Assembly (NCBI GenBank): GCA_041650635.1
Contig: JBAZKV010000003.1
Coordinates: forward strand, 45,737-109,736
Direction of reading: 5' to 3'
Length of the DNA: 64,000 nucleotides
From: Candidatus Margulisiibacteriota bacterium
GTDB lineage: Bacteria > Margulisbacteria > WOR-1 > JAKLHX01 > JBAZKV01
The position numbers were made by a program, and so were the translations under genes. Below are positions 42,593 through 51,738 of this stretch, in pieces. The first letter of the stretch is position 1. Each line of letters starts with the position of its first letter. The notes beneath the pieces were generated by a model that saw nothing but the letters and a program-made list of their open reading frames with translations, had not been told where the DNA came from and did no database searches.

Positions 42593-43824
42593 ACATAGTC
42601 CTTTTATCAAGATATTTTCCCCCGGAGATAGGGACCGCAGCCAACCTGTTCTATGAACTGGCCAGACAACTAGTCTCCTTGGGCAACCGCGTAACGGTCG
42701 TTACGGGATTCCCCTGGTACAATCTTGAAGAGATCCCTGCCAAATACAGAGGCAGGCTGTTCATGCGTGAAAGCCTGGACGGCGTTGAGGTGGTCAGGGT
42801 CAGCTTTCCTCTGATAGGCCCAAAAAAAGTTAAGCTTGCGCTTGGGCATTTAACGGCTCCGGTTTCAGCCCTCCTCGCGGGTCTTATGGTTAAAAACCCC
42901 GACATAGTATATGTCTATTCGCCTCCATTGTTCATGGGGATCTCCGCCTGGCTGCTGCGGCTTTTTAAAAGGGTCCCTTTTGTATTTGGAGTACAGGACC
43001 TTCATCCGCAGTGCTATATAGACCAGGGCGTGCTAAAGAACAAGCTCTCAATAGCGGCGCTGCGCTCGATAGAAAGATTTTGCTATAAAAAAGCGGCTGC
43101 CATCACAGTTCATTCCGCCGGCAACAGGGAATACATAAAAAACAGGGGCATAGACGAGAGCAAAATACGGGTGCTGCACAACTGGGTTGACACAGATGAT
43201 TTAAAGCCTCTTCCCAGGATAAATGAATTTTCAAAACAGCATGACCTTAATAATAAGTTCGTTGTCGGATATGCCGGAACTCTGGGGATGTCTCAAGGGC
43301 TTCTAAGTGTCATAGAAGCTGCCCGCCTGCTTAAGGACAGGAAAGACATTGAATTCTTTATAGTTGGCGACGGAATAGAAAAAAAGAACATGATCGAAAA
43401 GGCCCGGGAGTACGGACTTGATAACATCCGGTTTCTTCCGATGCAGTCAAAAGCCGTTTATCCTTTGGTCGTGGCCTCCTGCGATGTCGGCCTGGTAACT
43501 CTGAATAAAAAGGTCAAAACCCCCGTGGTGCCGTCAAAAATACTTAGTATGATGGCTGCAGAGCGCCCTGTGCTTGCCAGCATGCCTTTGGAGGGTGATG
43601 CCCCCAAATTGATAAATGAGTCCGAGTGCGGGCTCTGCATAGAGGCTGAAGAACCGGCTCTTTTGGCGGAAAAGTTACGGGCCCTTGCTGATAACCGCGA
43701 TAAATGCCTTAAGATGGCAAGGTCAGGAAGGGACTATGTCGTAGAGAATTTTTCGCTGAAGAAGGTAGCTATGGACATCCTGAATATCTTTACTGATATA
43801 ATTAAGGACAGCGGGAGGAAGTAA
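42589..43824 (+). CDS. Family 4 glycosyltransferase (WbuB-like)
   Basis: A 411-residue GT-B enzyme of the WbuB/fucosaminyltransferase group. It begins IVLLSRYFPPEIGTAANLF, and has IVYVYSPPLFMGISAWLL, FGVQDLHPQCYIDQGVLKN, VGYAGTLGMSQGLLSVIEAA and VPSKILSMMAAERPVLASMP. The last matches the donor-site region of this subgroup, in which the usual EAFG motif is replaced by PSK(I/L). It overlaps the bi-domain gene by four bases. Confidence 0.9.
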   Translation: MNIVLLSRYFPPEIGTAANLFYELARQLVSLGNRVTVVTGFPWYNLEEIPAKYRGRLFMRESLDGVEVVRVSFPLIGPKKVKLALGHLTAPVSALLAGLMVKNPDIVYVYSPPLFMGISAWLLRLFKRVPFVFGVQDLHPQCYIDQGVLKNKLSIAALRSIERFCYKKAAAITVHSAGNREYIKNRGIDESKIRVLHNWVDTDDLKPLPRINEFSKQHDLNNKFVVGYAGTLGMSQGLLSVIEAARLLKDRKDIEFFIVGDGIEKKNMIEKAREYGLDNIRFLPMQSKAVYPLVVASCDVGLVTLNKKVKTPVVPSKILSMMAAERPVLASMPLEGDAPKLINESECGLCIEAEEPALLAEKLRALADNRDKCLKMARSGRDYVVENFSLKKVAMDILNIFTDIIKDSGRK

Positions 43825-43826
43825 TT

Positions 43827-44861
43827 ATGACAGCCGACCATTTGAAAAGCTACGAGGGAAAGACCGTTCTTGTTACGGGAGGAGCAGGCGCCATAGGGAC
43901 CAATCTCTGCTCGGCTTTGAGCGACGCAGGGGCAAAACTTGTGGTGGTCCTGGACGACCTTTCCTCGGGTTATACCTGGAATGTCCCCCAAAAGAAGGGC
44001 TTGATGTTCGTTAAGGGGGATACCGCCGATGATGTGTACCTAAAGAGGGTGTTCTTTGAAAAACCCGATATTGTTTTCCATCTGGCGGCTTTTTTTGCCA
44101 ACCAGAACTCAGTTGACTATCCCGAAAAAGACCTGCAGACTAACGGATTTGGCATACTAAAGGTGCTTGAGTACAGCCTCTTTAACGGCGTTAAGAGGGT
44201 GGTGTATGCGTCTTCCGGCTGCTCCATCTACGGGAGCTCCGCGCCAATGCCCCTCAGGGAAGAGTTCATGTCGATGAACCTGACCACCCCTTACCAGATC
44301 ACCAAGATGCTCGGCGAACTCTACTGCAATTTCTTTTTTAACCATTACAAACTGCCCGTGGTAAAGACGCGCTTTTTTAATTCCTACGGCCCCGGCGAGG
44401 TCCCGGGCCAGTACAGGAATGTGATCCCGAACTTTATTTATTGGGCGATGAAGGGAGAGGCTCTTCCCATTACAGGCACCGGGGAAGAGACGCGGGATTT
44501 TACATATGTGGGCGACCTGGTGGACGGGCTGCTGCGGGCCGGCCACTTTGAAAGCGCGGTAGGCCAGGAGTTCAATCTGGCTTCGGGTAAAGAGACCAGC
44601 ATCATCAGCCTGGCAAAAATGATAAACGAGCACACAGGCAACAAAGCCGGCATCAGGTTGATCCAGAGAAGAAAATGGGATACCAAGCCCCGGCTGCTTG
44701 CCTCGGTGGAAAAAGCCGGCAAACTGGTAAGCTATAAACCGCAAATGCCCTTTGACAGAGGGCTTGCAAACACTATCGAATGGTTCAGGAACAACTGGAA
44801 GCACATTGAATCAAGCGCTTCTTTCGGTCCGGGAGTATCTTCTGCCGTAAGGGACAAGTAA
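43827..44861 (+). CDS. NAD-dependent nucleotide-sugar epimerase (UDP-glucose 4-epimerase-like)
   Basis: A 344-residue extended SDR: VLVTGGAGAIGTNLCSAL, DDLSSGYTWNVP, HLAAFFANQNSV, active-site YASSGCSIYGSS and YQITK, and RFFNSYGPGEVPGQYRNVIPNF. ETRDFTYVGDLVDGLLRA is the typical ADP-ribose region near the C-terminus. C4-epimerisation of UDP-glucose or UDP-GlcNAc is the simplest reading, and dehydratase activity cannot be excluded. Confidence 0.88.
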   Translation: MTADHLKSYEGKTVLVTGGAGAIGTNLCSALSDAGAKLVVVLDDLSSGYTWNVPQKKGLMFVKGDTADDVYLKRVFFEKPDIVFHLAAFFANQNSVDYPEKDLQTNGFGILKVLEYSLFNGVKRVVYASSGCSIYGSSAPMPLREEFMSMNLTTPYQITKMLGELYCNFFFNHYKLPVVKTRFFNSYGPGEVPGQYRNVIPNFIYWAMKGEALPITGTGEETRDFTYVGDLVDGLLRAGHFESAVGQEFNLASGKETSIISLAKMINEHTGNKAGIRLIQRRKWDTKPRLLASVEKAGKLVSYKPQMPFDRGLANTIEWFRNNWKHIESSASFGPGVSSAVRDK

Positions 44862-44868
44862 AAAGTCT

Positions 44869-45876
44869 TTGAAAAAGATACTTTTTTACTCCGGCTCAAA
44901 GGAATCAGGGGGAGCGGAGCACTATCTGTCCGTTATATCAAGCCGCATCCCGCGCGACAGATATCTTCCGGTACTTGCGTCAAATCTGGATCCCCTGCGG
45001 TTCTTTTTCCTGCTTAAGAGAGAAAAGCCGGATCTGGTGCATTTTAACCTCGGGCTTCCCATCCACTGCGCAGCCAATCTGTTGGTCAGCGGTTTATTTA
45101 GAGGTGTGAAGATCACGGCCACGGTCCACTCTGTAGCAGCACAGTCCTCCAGGTTCCCTTTTCTTTCCCGGCTAAAGAAACTGATCGCGTTGGCCTCGCT
45201 CAGGGGTGTGCAAAGATTTATTTGCGTATCCCAAAACAGCAAAGAAACATTCTGCCGCAACTATGGTATTTCTACGGACAAAGTTGCCGTCATCTATAAC
45301 GGCGTTGATATGCCGCCCGACGCAGCTTTTGGAACTTCCGGCGGGACTGTGGTAATAGGAACAGTGTGCAGGCTTGTAAAGAATAAGGGGCTTGAAGTTC
45401 TTTTGAAGGCCTTTTCCCTGCTTCTAAAGGACCTTTCATGCGTCAGGCTTTTGCTGGTAGGGGACGGGCCAAAAAGAAAAGAGCTTGAAGGGATGTCTAA
45501 ACAACTTGGGATAGAAAGCAAGGTCACATTTACCGGGCATGCAAAAAACATCCTTCCTCTTTTGTGCGGCATGGACATCTTTGTCATGCCTTCTTTGTCA
45601 GAGTCACTTCCGTTCTCGCTTCTGGAGGCTATGGCTGCTGGAAGGGCGGTCATTTCGACAGATGTGGGGGGAATAAGGGAATTGATAAAAGAAGGGGAGA
45701 ACGGGTACGTTGTCCCACCGGGGGATCCGGACAAGCTTAGTGATGCGGCATCTAAACTCCTGGCAGACCCTGCAAAGAGTTCCGCTCTGGCAATAGCCGC
45801 CAAAAGAACAATTGCCGAAAAGTTTTCAATAGATTCTATGATGCGTGGAACGGAACAGTTTTTTGATGAGGCATAG
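44869..45876 (+). CDS. Family 4 glycosyltransferase
   Basis: A 335-residue GT-B retaining transferase. The N-terminal ILFYSGSKESGGAEHYLSV is the acceptor loop, and IGTVCRLVKNKGLEVLLKAF and PSLSESLPFSLLEAMAAG carry the donor motif. It starts with TTG 44869 and a weak ribosome site (GGGACAAG, ten bases away), so translation may be modest. It is the last gene of the second block, followed by a 90-base gap holding the AbiE promoter. Confidence 0.87.
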   Translation: MKKILFYSGSKESGGAEHYLSVISSRIPRDRYLPVLASNLDPLRFFFLLKREKPDLVHFNLGLPIHCAANLLVSGLFRGVKITATVHSVAAQSSRFPFLSRLKKLIALASLRGVQRFICVSQNSKETFCRNYGISTDKVAVIYNGVDMPPDAAFGTSGGTVVIGTVCRLVKNKGLEVLLKAFSLLLKDLSCVRLLLVGDGPKRKELEGMSKQLGIESKVTFTGHAKNILPLLCGMDIFVMPSLSESLPFSLLEAMAAGRAVISTDVGGIRELIKEGENGYVVPPGDPDKLSDAASKLLADPAKSSALAIAAKRTIAEKFSIDSMMRGTEQFFDEA

Positions 45877-45898
45877 ATAAAGCTAAAATTTGGGCCTC

Positions 45899-45928
45899 TT
45901 GACGTGTCAATTCCTGAAGTGCTATGAT
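45899..45928 (+). promoter_or_regulatory. Promoter of the abiE pair: TTGACG-18-TATGAT
   Basis: TTGACG at 45899-45904 and TATGAT at 45923-45928 separated by 18 bases. Predicted start is near 45935, giving a ~32-base leader to ATG 45967. A perfect palindrome (TTGAC-GT-GTCAA, 45899-45910) covers the -35 box. Confidence 0.6.
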
Positions 45929-45936
45929 TTCGACAG

Positions 45937-45954
45937 ATAACAAAATATTGTTAT
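45937..45954. promoter_or_regulatory. Operator-like inverted repeat in the abiE leader
   Basis: ATAACAA-AATA-TTGTTAT, seven perfect bases on each side of a four-base centre, at or just after the predicted transcription start. AbiEi antitoxins are known to repress their own operon through two inverted repeats. Together with the palindrome over the -35 box this is a good candidate site. Confidence 0.55.
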
Positions 45955-45966
45955 TTAGAGAAACGA

Positions 45967-46581
45967 ATGGAATTTGCAGAGTTTTTTAGAAAATTTAAAT
46001 CCGAGCCTGTCATTGATAGTCGGCTTTTTCCCATGCTTGGGCAAGACAAGCAAATAATCAGGAATCAGGTGGCAGGCTGGAAAAAAAAGGGGCTTCTTGT
46101 CCAACTCAAAAAGGGCCTTTATGTCTTTTCCCGTGATTACAAACCTTTTCCGGAGCCAGGATCTATTGCTAACCTTTTGGTCCAGCCTTCGTATTTGAGC
46201 CTTGAGTACGCGCTTTCTTACTACGGCCTTATCCCTGATATCGTCAGGGTTTATACTTCAGTATCCACCAAAAAAACCAATAGATTTGAAAATAGAACAG
46301 GCATCTACCATTACCGGCATATCAAAAACAACTTTTTTTTCGGGTATGTAAAAGAGAACGGTATTATGATCGCGACACCGGAAAAAGCGTTGCTTGACCA
46401 TGTATATTTAAATGTCAAATCTGCCGGCGCCATGGGAGAGGACTTTTTCGCGGGGAATATGCGTCTTCAGAATATTGAGGGGTTAAAATTGTCCGTGTTA
46501 AAAAAATACGCGAGGTTTTTTGGGTTAAGAAAGGTGGATATTGCCGTAAAAATACTGGAGAAGACATGGAAGAACTATTAA
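45967..46581 (+). CDS. AbiEi-type antitoxin / transcriptional regulator
   Basis: A 204-residue protein with an N-terminal winged helix (FPMLGQDKQIIRNQVAGWKKKGLLVQLKKGLYVFS, in parts, residues ~22-56) followed by the AbiEi C-terminal domain (PSYLSLEYALSYYGLIPD, ATPEKALLDHVYL). In type IV AbiE systems this partner both neutralises the nucleotidyltransferase toxin and represses the operon. It has its own promoter and operator-like repeats, and its 3' end overlaps the toxin gene by 16 bases, the usual order antitoxin then toxin. Confidence 0.86.
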   Translation: MEFAEFFRKFKSEPVIDSRLFPMLGQDKQIIRNQVAGWKKKGLLVQLKKGLYVFSRDYKPFPEPGSIANLLVQPSYLSLEYALSYYGLIPDIVRVYTSVSTKKTNRFENRTGIYHYRHIKNNFFFGYVKENGIMIATPEKALLDHVYLNVKSAGAMGEDFFAGNMRLQNIEGLKLSVLKKYARFFGLRKVDIAVKILEKTWKNY

Positions 46582-47363
46582 AGGGAAAGTTAAATGAATA
46601 CAGTTCGGATCTTGAAAAAAGAAATGCGCTTCGTGAATACTTGCAATCATTGGTCCTGAAGGTGTTGTTTGAAAAGAAATATTTTAAAGATCTTATCTTT
46701 GTCGGAGGCACGGCGCTAAGGTTCATTTACCGCACGAAAAGATTTTCGGAGGACCTTGATTTTTCATCCTTCTCGGACAAGGCGGGATTTTTAGAGATGT
46801 CAGCGGACCTTGAAAAGGAATTAAGATGTTACAACCTTGCCGTGAATACAAGAAAAAAAGCGCAAGGTAATGTGCGAAACGCCTTTATTAAATTTCCGGG
46901 AATACTTGAGAAGCTGGACCTTTCGCCGCACAAAAATGAAACAATATCAATCAAACTGGAAATAGACTATAATCCTCCCAAAGGAGGCGCCGTGCAGCTG
47001 CATCTGCTCAATAAGGATTATTCTTTTTATGTGCAGTCCTACGATCTGTCTTCACTCATGGCCGGCAAACTGCACGCGATCTTGTTTAGGAAATTCGAAA
47101 AAGGAAGGGATTACTACGATCTTGTGTGGTATTTGGGCAAAAAGGCAGTGCCAAATATTGAACTGTTGGACAATGCCATCTATCAGACGCAGAATTTTAG
47201 AATACCGGATCTTGAGTCCAGATGGAAAGATCTATTGAAGCATAAAATAGCCGAGGCTGATTTTAAAAGAATTGTAAAAGATGTTTTGCCGTTTCTGGAA
47301 GACAGAGGCGAAGCTCTTCTTCTTAGCAAGGAGCATATTATGGAAGTGCTTAGCGGATATTAA
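46566..47363 (+). CDS. AbiEii-type nucleotidyltransferase toxin
   Basis: A 265-residue DNA polymerase-beta-like nucleotidyltransferase. The active site reads VGGTALRFIY (G47-G48-T49) followed by RFSEDLDFSS with D63 and D65 as metal ligands. The later KLEIDYNP adds the third acidic residue, and SSLMAGKLHAILFRK is the conserved Lys block. AbiEii-type enzymes arrest growth or abort phage infection by nucleotide transfer. Catalytic residues are intact, so I expect an active toxin. Confidence 0.87.
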   Translation: MEELLKGKLNEYSSDLEKRNALREYLQSLVLKVLFEKKYFKDLIFVGGTALRFIYRTKRFSEDLDFSSFSDKAGFLEMSADLEKELRCYNLAVNTRKKAQGNVRNAFIKFPGILEKLDLSPHKNETISIKLEIDYNPPKGGAVQLHLLNKDYSFYVQSYDLSSLMAGKLHAILFRKFEKGRDYYDLVWYLGKKAVPNIELLDNAIYQTQNFRIPDLESRWKDLLKHKIAEADFKRIVKDVLPFLEDRGEALLLSKEHIMEVLSGY

Positions 47364-47394
47364 TTTTAGGGCGGGCGGAAAGAAAGGACATCTA

Positions 47395-48363
47395 ATGAAA
47401 AAAGCACTAATAACAGGCATTACCGGCCAGGATGGGTCTTATCTAGCAGAACTTCTGCTTTCTAAAGGTTATGAGGTCTTTGGCATGGTGAGAAGGTCCA
47501 GTACAGAAAGTTTTGAGCGCATCAACCATATTATGGATAAGATAGTCTTGAAGCAGGCCGATCTATTGGACCAGCTTTCCTTGATAGAACTGATAAAGGA
47601 AACCGGCCCGGATGAAATATATAACCTTGCTGCGCAGTCCTTTGTTCCCACCTCATGGAACCAGCCCCTTTTGACGGGAGAGTTCACTGCCATAGGCGTC
47701 ACAAGGATGCTGGAAGCCATAAGACACGTAGACAAGAAGATCAAGTTCTACCAGGCGTCATCAAGTGAAATGTTCGGAAAGGTGCGGCAGACACCGCAGA
47801 ACGAAGATACTCCATTCTACCCAAGAAGTCCTTATGGCGTGGCAAAAGTCTACGGGCATTTTATTACCGTCAACTACAGAGAATCATACGGGATCTTTGC
47901 GTGTTCTGGGATCCTGTTCAACCACGAAAGCCCCAGAAGAGGCAAGGAATTTGTGACGCGGAAGATCACTGATGCTGTTGCCAAAATAAAGCTTGGGCTT
48001 CAAAAAGAGCTCAGCCTCGGGAATCTGGATGCAAAGCGCGATTGGGGGTTTGCAGGGGACTATATTGAGGCCATGTGGCTTATGCTGCAGCAAAAGGAGC
48101 CGCAGGATTTTGTGATCGGAACGGGAAAGACGCACAGTGTTTTGGATTTTGTTAAAATTGCGTTTGAACATGCAGGGCTGGACCATAAAAAATATGTTAA
48201 GATAGATAAAGAGTTTTTGCGTCCGGCCGAAGTCGATCTGCTGCTTGCTGACAGTTCAAAAGCAAGAAGGGTCCTTAATTGGACGCCAAGAACGGACTTT
48301 ACCTCACTGGTCAAACTTATGGTTGACAGCGATCTTTTGGCCAGCAAAGCTCCTGGCAAATAA
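47395..48363 (+). CDS. gmd: GDP-mannose 4,6-dehydratase
   Basis: Converts GDP-D-mannose to GDP-4-keto-6-deoxy-D-mannose. The 322 residues carry ALITGITGQDGSYLAELLL, VRRSSTESFERI, the active-site YQASSSEMFGKV and SPYGVAKVYGH, NHESPRRGKEFVTRKI, and LRPAEVDLLLADSSKARRVL, all diagnostic of Gmd. ATG 47395 has AAGGA six bases upstream; in-frame starts upstream fall inside the toxin gene. It overlaps the reductase gene by one base. Confidence 0.96.
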   Translation: MKKALITGITGQDGSYLAELLLSKGYEVFGMVRRSSTESFERINHIMDKIVLKQADLLDQLSLIELIKETGPDEIYNLAAQSFVPTSWNQPLLTGEFTAIGVTRMLEAIRHVDKKIKFYQASSSEMFGKVRQTPQNEDTPFYPRSPYGVAKVYGHFITVNYRESYGIFACSGILFNHESPRRGKEFVTRKITDAVAKIKLGLQKELSLGNLDAKRDWGFAGDYIEAMWLMLQQKEPQDFVIGTGKTHSVLDFVKIAFEHAGLDHKKYVKIDKEFLRPAEVDLLLADSSKARRVLNWTPRTDFTSLVKLMVDSDLLASKAPGK

Positions 48364-49307
48364 TGAAAGCCCTTATTACCGGGATAAACGGGTTTGCCGG
48401 GAGCCATCTTTGCGATCTGCTGCTTGCACAGGGATATGAAGTTCACGGTCTTATTCAGCCTGACACCGGCACGGAAAATATCATTCACTGTCTGGATGGT
48501 CTCAAGTTGGAAGAAACCGATATTCTTGATGAAAACAAGCTCCATTCTTTTATTGCTTCAGACAAGCCCGACTTTCTTTTTCACCTGGCGGCTGCAAGCA
48601 GCGTAAAGCTGTCCCTGGAACACCCAAAAGAAGCCTTTGATGCAAATGTCTCGGGTACTGTCAACATACTAGAAGCTGTTAGGAATGGCAGCCCAAAGAC
48701 GAGAGCCCTGATCGTATCTTCTTCAGAAGTGTACGGAGCAAGTTCATCTATGACCAAGGCTGATGAAAACGCGGCGTTACTGCCGCTTAATCCGTACTCC
48801 GCAAGCAAAGCTTCCGCGGATATCTTGGCAAGAACTTACGCGTCTTCTTTTGGGCTTAATATAATTGTGGCAAGACCGGGAAACCATCTTGGACCGAGGC
48901 AGTCGCCTGTATTCTTTGTCCCAACTGTTGCAAAGCAGGTGGCTCTCATAATGAAGGAAAGGCAGGCGCCGGTCATTGAACTTGGCAATATTGATGTAAA
49001 GAGAGACTTCTTGGATGTGAGAGATGTTGCAGACGCTTACTTAGCACTTGCAAAAAGCGGAAAAACCGGGGCTTACAATATTTCTTCCGGCAAAAATTAT
49101 CTGCTTAGGGACATTGTGCAAATGTTCATAGCTATGTCGGGGAAAAAGATAGCGATCCGCCGATCAAGCGAAAAACTCCGCAGAACTGATGCTTTAGAGG
49201 CCAATATAGATAATTCAAAGATATCGCGGGAAACCGGGTGGAAGCCAGAGGTCCCTATAGAAAAGACCCTCAGGGATACACTGGATTACTGGCTTTTGAA
49301 AAGTTGA
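48363..49307 (+). CDS. GDP-4-keto-6-deoxy-D-mannose reductase (RMD-type SDR)
   Basis: Reduces the Gmd product, most likely to GDP-D-rhamnose. The 314 residues show ALITGINGFAGSHLCDLLL, HLAAASSVKLSLEHP, active-site VSSSEVYGAS and NPYSASKASADIL, and RPGNHLGPRQSPVF. A GDP-fucose synthase would show a different active-site context, so RMD fits better, but only enzyme work can settle the product. Its stop overlaps the -35 box of the next promoter. Confidence 0.87.
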   Translation: MKALITGINGFAGSHLCDLLLAQGYEVHGLIQPDTGTENIIHCLDGLKLEETDILDENKLHSFIASDKPDFLFHLAAASSVKLSLEHPKEAFDANVSGTVNILEAVRNGSPKTRALIVSSSEVYGASSSMTKADENAALLPLNPYSASKASADILARTYASSFGLNIIVARPGNHLGPRQSPVFFVPTVAKQVALIMKERQAPVIELGNIDVKRDFLDVRDVADAYLALAKSGKTGAYNISSGKNYLLRDIVQMFIAMSGKKIAIRRSSEKLRRTDALEANIDNSKISRETGWKPEVPIEKTLRDTLDYWLLKS

Positions 49308-49332
49308 ATGAACGCTCTAATTGAGATACAAT
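49304..49332 (+). promoter_or_regulatory. Promoter TTGAAT-17-TACAAT placing the transcription start at the ATG
   Basis: TTGAAT 49304-49309, 17-base spacer, TACAAT 49327-49332. The ATG of the next gene is at 49339, six bases after the -10 box, where transcription should begin. No ribosome site is present. This points to a leaderless mRNA. Confidence 0.55.
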
Positions 49333-49338
49333 TCTCTT

Positions 49339-50697
49339 ATGTTCACCGCAATCAGACTTGTTCTTGACGCTTTTAGCCTGGCGCTGGCGTATTTTGCGGC
49401 CTATCATTTCAGGTTCGGGGACTTTTATTTTTCGGGATTTCTGTCCTTTCCTCTGCGCCAGTACGCCCAGTATCTGTTTTGGCTTATCATCTTGAATGCC
49501 GCTGTGTTCTATTTTCTGGGAATGTACCGTACCAGAAGAGGCATCTTTGTCGAACTGGACGAGTTGGTTTCTGGAGTTGTGGCGGTTTCTTTGTCCTATC
49601 TGCTGGTCATGGTGCCGACCCTGCTTCACCGCGAATACGAACACTCAAGGGCTCTTATCCTCATCAGCTGGGCTTTTGCCCTGGTGTTGATCCTTATTTC
49701 GAGGCAGATAGTCCTGCGTCTTGAGGTCTGGGCAAGGGGCAGGGGTTTTGGGGCAAGAAGGTGTGTGATAATAGGCAGCGGGGACCTTGCAAGGTCGCTT
49801 GAGGCCAAGATAAAGGAGCATCCTTCCTACGGCATCCATTTTGTGGGGTTTGTGGGAGAGCCAGGTGATAAGGTCCTTGGAGGGCTCAACAGGCTGGATA
49901 AGATCATTGACGAGCATAGGATCCAGTCGGTTTTTGTGTCCGATCCTTCGATCTCCCGCGATACACTGACAGAGCTGGCGGACCTCTGCGACCAGAAAGA
50001 GGTTTCTCTGGGTTCTCTTCCGGACATCTTTCAGATCCTGACCACTTCCCCAGCCGTTGAGGACATAGAGGGCTTTCCCATGGTCGGATTTAAAAGGGTA
50101 AAACTGACACCTTTTAACAGGATGGTCAAAAGGACTTTTGATGTTTTTGCGGCTTTAGCCGGACTGGCAGTTTTCGGAATACCGATGCTGTTGATCGCAG
50201 CTCTGATAAAGGTCACTTCGCCGGGGGGGCCTGCGATCTATGTTCAGAAAAGGGTGGGATTAAAAGGCAAGATCTTCAGGCTTTATAAGTTCAGGACCAT
50301 GGTGCCGAACGCCGAAAAGCTCTCGGGTCCCGTGCTTGCCACAGAAAACGACCCGCGCAAGACCCCGTTCGGCGCCTTTCTGCGCTCGACCAATCTTGAC
50401 GAACTTCCTCAGCTTTTCAATATCCTTAAGGGCGATATGAGCTTTGTGGGGCCCAGGCCCGAGCGGCCCATCTTTGTGAGCAAGTTCAAGGAAATGGTTC
50501 CCAAATACATGGAGCGCCACAGGATAAAACCCGCCATCGCAGGATGGGCGCAGCTGCAGTCCGGCGGCTATGACATGCCGCCCGAAGAAAAGATAAAATA
50601 CGACCTGTACTATATAGAGAACTGGTCCCTCATGCTCGACATCAAGATCGTGCTCAAGTGCGCGCAGATAGCCTTTACCCGTAGGCGCGCCAATTAG
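49339..50697 (+). CDS. Polyprenyl-phosphate hexose-1-phosphate transferase (WbaP/WcaJ type), first copy
   Basis: Transfers a sugar-1-phosphate from UDP-sugar to undecaprenyl phosphate to start glycan assembly. The 452 residues have four N-terminal membrane segments, a CoA-binding-like middle domain (RRCVIIGSGDLARSLEAKI), a fifth span (LAVFGIPMLLIAALI) and the catalytic domain with KFRTMVPNAEKL, NLDELPQLFNIL, SFVGPRPERPIF and YYIENWSLMLDIKI. ATG 49339 is used; a TTG at 49321 would lie before the predicted transcription start. A seven-G run at 50223-50229 codes for SPGGPA. Confidence 0.92.
   Translation: MFTAIRLVLDAFSLALAYFAAYHFRFGDFYFSGFLSFPLRQYAQYLFWLIILNAAVFYFLGMYRTRRGIFVELDELVSGVVAVSLSYLLVMVPTLLHREYEHSRALILISWAFALVLILISRQIVLRLEVWARGRGFGARRCVIIGSGDLARSLEAKIKEHPSYGIHFVGFVGEPGDKVLGGLNRLDKIIDEHRIQSVFVSDPSISRDTLTELADLCDQKEVSLGSLPDIFQILTTSPAVEDIEGFPMVGFKRVKLTPFNRMVKRTFDVFAALAGLAVFGIPMLLIAALIKVTSPGGPAIYVQKRVGLKGKIFRLYKFRTMVPNAEKLSGPVLATENDPRKTPFGAFLRSTNLDELPQLFNILKGDMSFVGPRPERPIFVSKFKEMVPKYMERHRIKPAIAGWAQLQSGGYDMPPEEKIKYDLYYIENWSLMLDIKIVLKCAQIAFTRRRAN
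50223..50229 (+). repeat. Seven-G homopolymer inside the first phosphotransferase gene
   Basis: G7 run just after the fifth membrane span. Slippage would remove the whole catalytic domain. It is shorter than the two G8 tracts and may be chance. Confidence 0.4.
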
Positions 50698-50700
50698 ACG

Positions 50701-51738
50701 ATGAAAATAGCCGTAAACGCCCAACTGCTCAACTTCAGGGATTTTGGCATAAAGACCTACCTTCAGCGCCTGACGGACCGGTTGTTAAAGATAGACAGGT
50801 CAAATGAATATGCGCTTATGCTGGATCGGACGCAGAGCAAATCGTGGGAGCACTTAAAACTTCCCGGGATCGTCAACAAGGGAAAGTTCGATCTCTTTTT
50901 TTCCCCCGACCATATTCTGCCGGCGCAGCCTTTGTACTGCAAAAAGGTCCTGACAGTGCACGACCTTTCCTTTGTCAAATTCCCGGAGCTGTTCACTTTT
51001 TTAAAAAGGCGCTACAAAAGGCTCATGACCCCGGTCTCGCTTAAACGGGCCGACAGGATAATCGCGGTTTCGCAGAATACCAAAAATGATATTATCGATA
51101 TTTACGGGACAGCCCCGGAAAAGATAACCGTTGTCCACAACGGAGTGGGGAGCGATTTTTTGCGGGTCGCGGACAAAAAGAGGCTTGATGGGGTAAAGAA
51201 CAAATACGGGCTTCCTGACAGCTATATCCTGTTCGTGGGGACCATAGAGCCGAGAAAAAATATCGTAAGCCTGGTCAGGGCATATAAAAAGAGCCGAGCC
51301 GCCAGGCCGCTTGTAATAGCCGGGAAACCCGGCTGGCTGTCGGAGCCCATAATAAAAGAGATCAGGTCTTGCGACAGGGTCCTCTGGCTTGACAATGTGG
51401 AGACGCAGGACCTGCCTTCGCTCTACAGTATGGCTTCAATCTTCGTATACCCTTCGCTTTACGAAGGGTTCGGGCTTCCGGTGATAGAGGCCATGGCGTG
51501 CGGCCTTGCCGTGATAACCTCGAATGTATCTTCGCTTCCCGAGGTCGCGGGAAACGCCGCCGTCCTGATAGATCCCAAGGATACAGATACTTTGGCGGGT
51601 GAGATCATAGCTCTTTTAAGGGATGCTGACCGTCGAGACGGTCTTGCGGCAAAGGCGCTTGAGCGGGCAAAGATGTTCTCGTGGGAAAAATGCGCGAGGG
51701 AGACGATAAAGGTCTATGAAAGTTGCTCTCATTCATGA
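50701..51738 (+). CDS. Family 4 glycosyltransferase (mannosyl/rhamnosyl type)
   Basis: A 345-residue GT-B enzyme: IAVNAQLLNFRDFGIKTYL, FSPDHILPAQPLYCKK, LTVHDLSFVKFPELF, VGTIEPRKNIVSLVRAYKK and YPSLYEGFGLPVIEAMACG with the E-x7-E motif. It resembles mannosyltransferases of O-antigen loci such as MtfB. Given the gmd pair upstream, GDP-mannose or GDP-rhamnose are likely donors. It starts three bases after the phosphotransferase. Confidence 0.9.
   Translation: MKIAVNAQLLNFRDFGIKTYLQRLTDRLLKIDRSNEYALMLDRTQSKSWEHLKLPGIVNKGKFDLFFSPDHILPAQPLYCKKVLTVHDLSFVKFPELFTFLKRRYKRLMTPVSLKRADRIIAVSQNTKNDIIDIYGTAPEKITVVHNGVGSDFLRVADKKRLDGVKNKYGLPDSYILFVGTIEPRKNIVSLVRAYKKSRAARPLVIAGKPGWLSEPIIKEIRSCDRVLWLDNVETQDLPSLYSMASIFVYPSLYEGFGLPVIEAMACGLAVITSNVSSLPEVAGNAAVLIDPKDTDTLAGEIIALLRDADRRDGLAAKALERAKMFSWEKCARETIKVYESCSHS

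Noticed and set aside
44859..44888. AAAAAGT/ACTTTTT inverted repeat around the TTG start of the GT4 gene
   Set aside because: Pure A/T stem next to a Lys-rich N-terminus (MKKILFYS). Could slightly hide the start but looks like codon bias.
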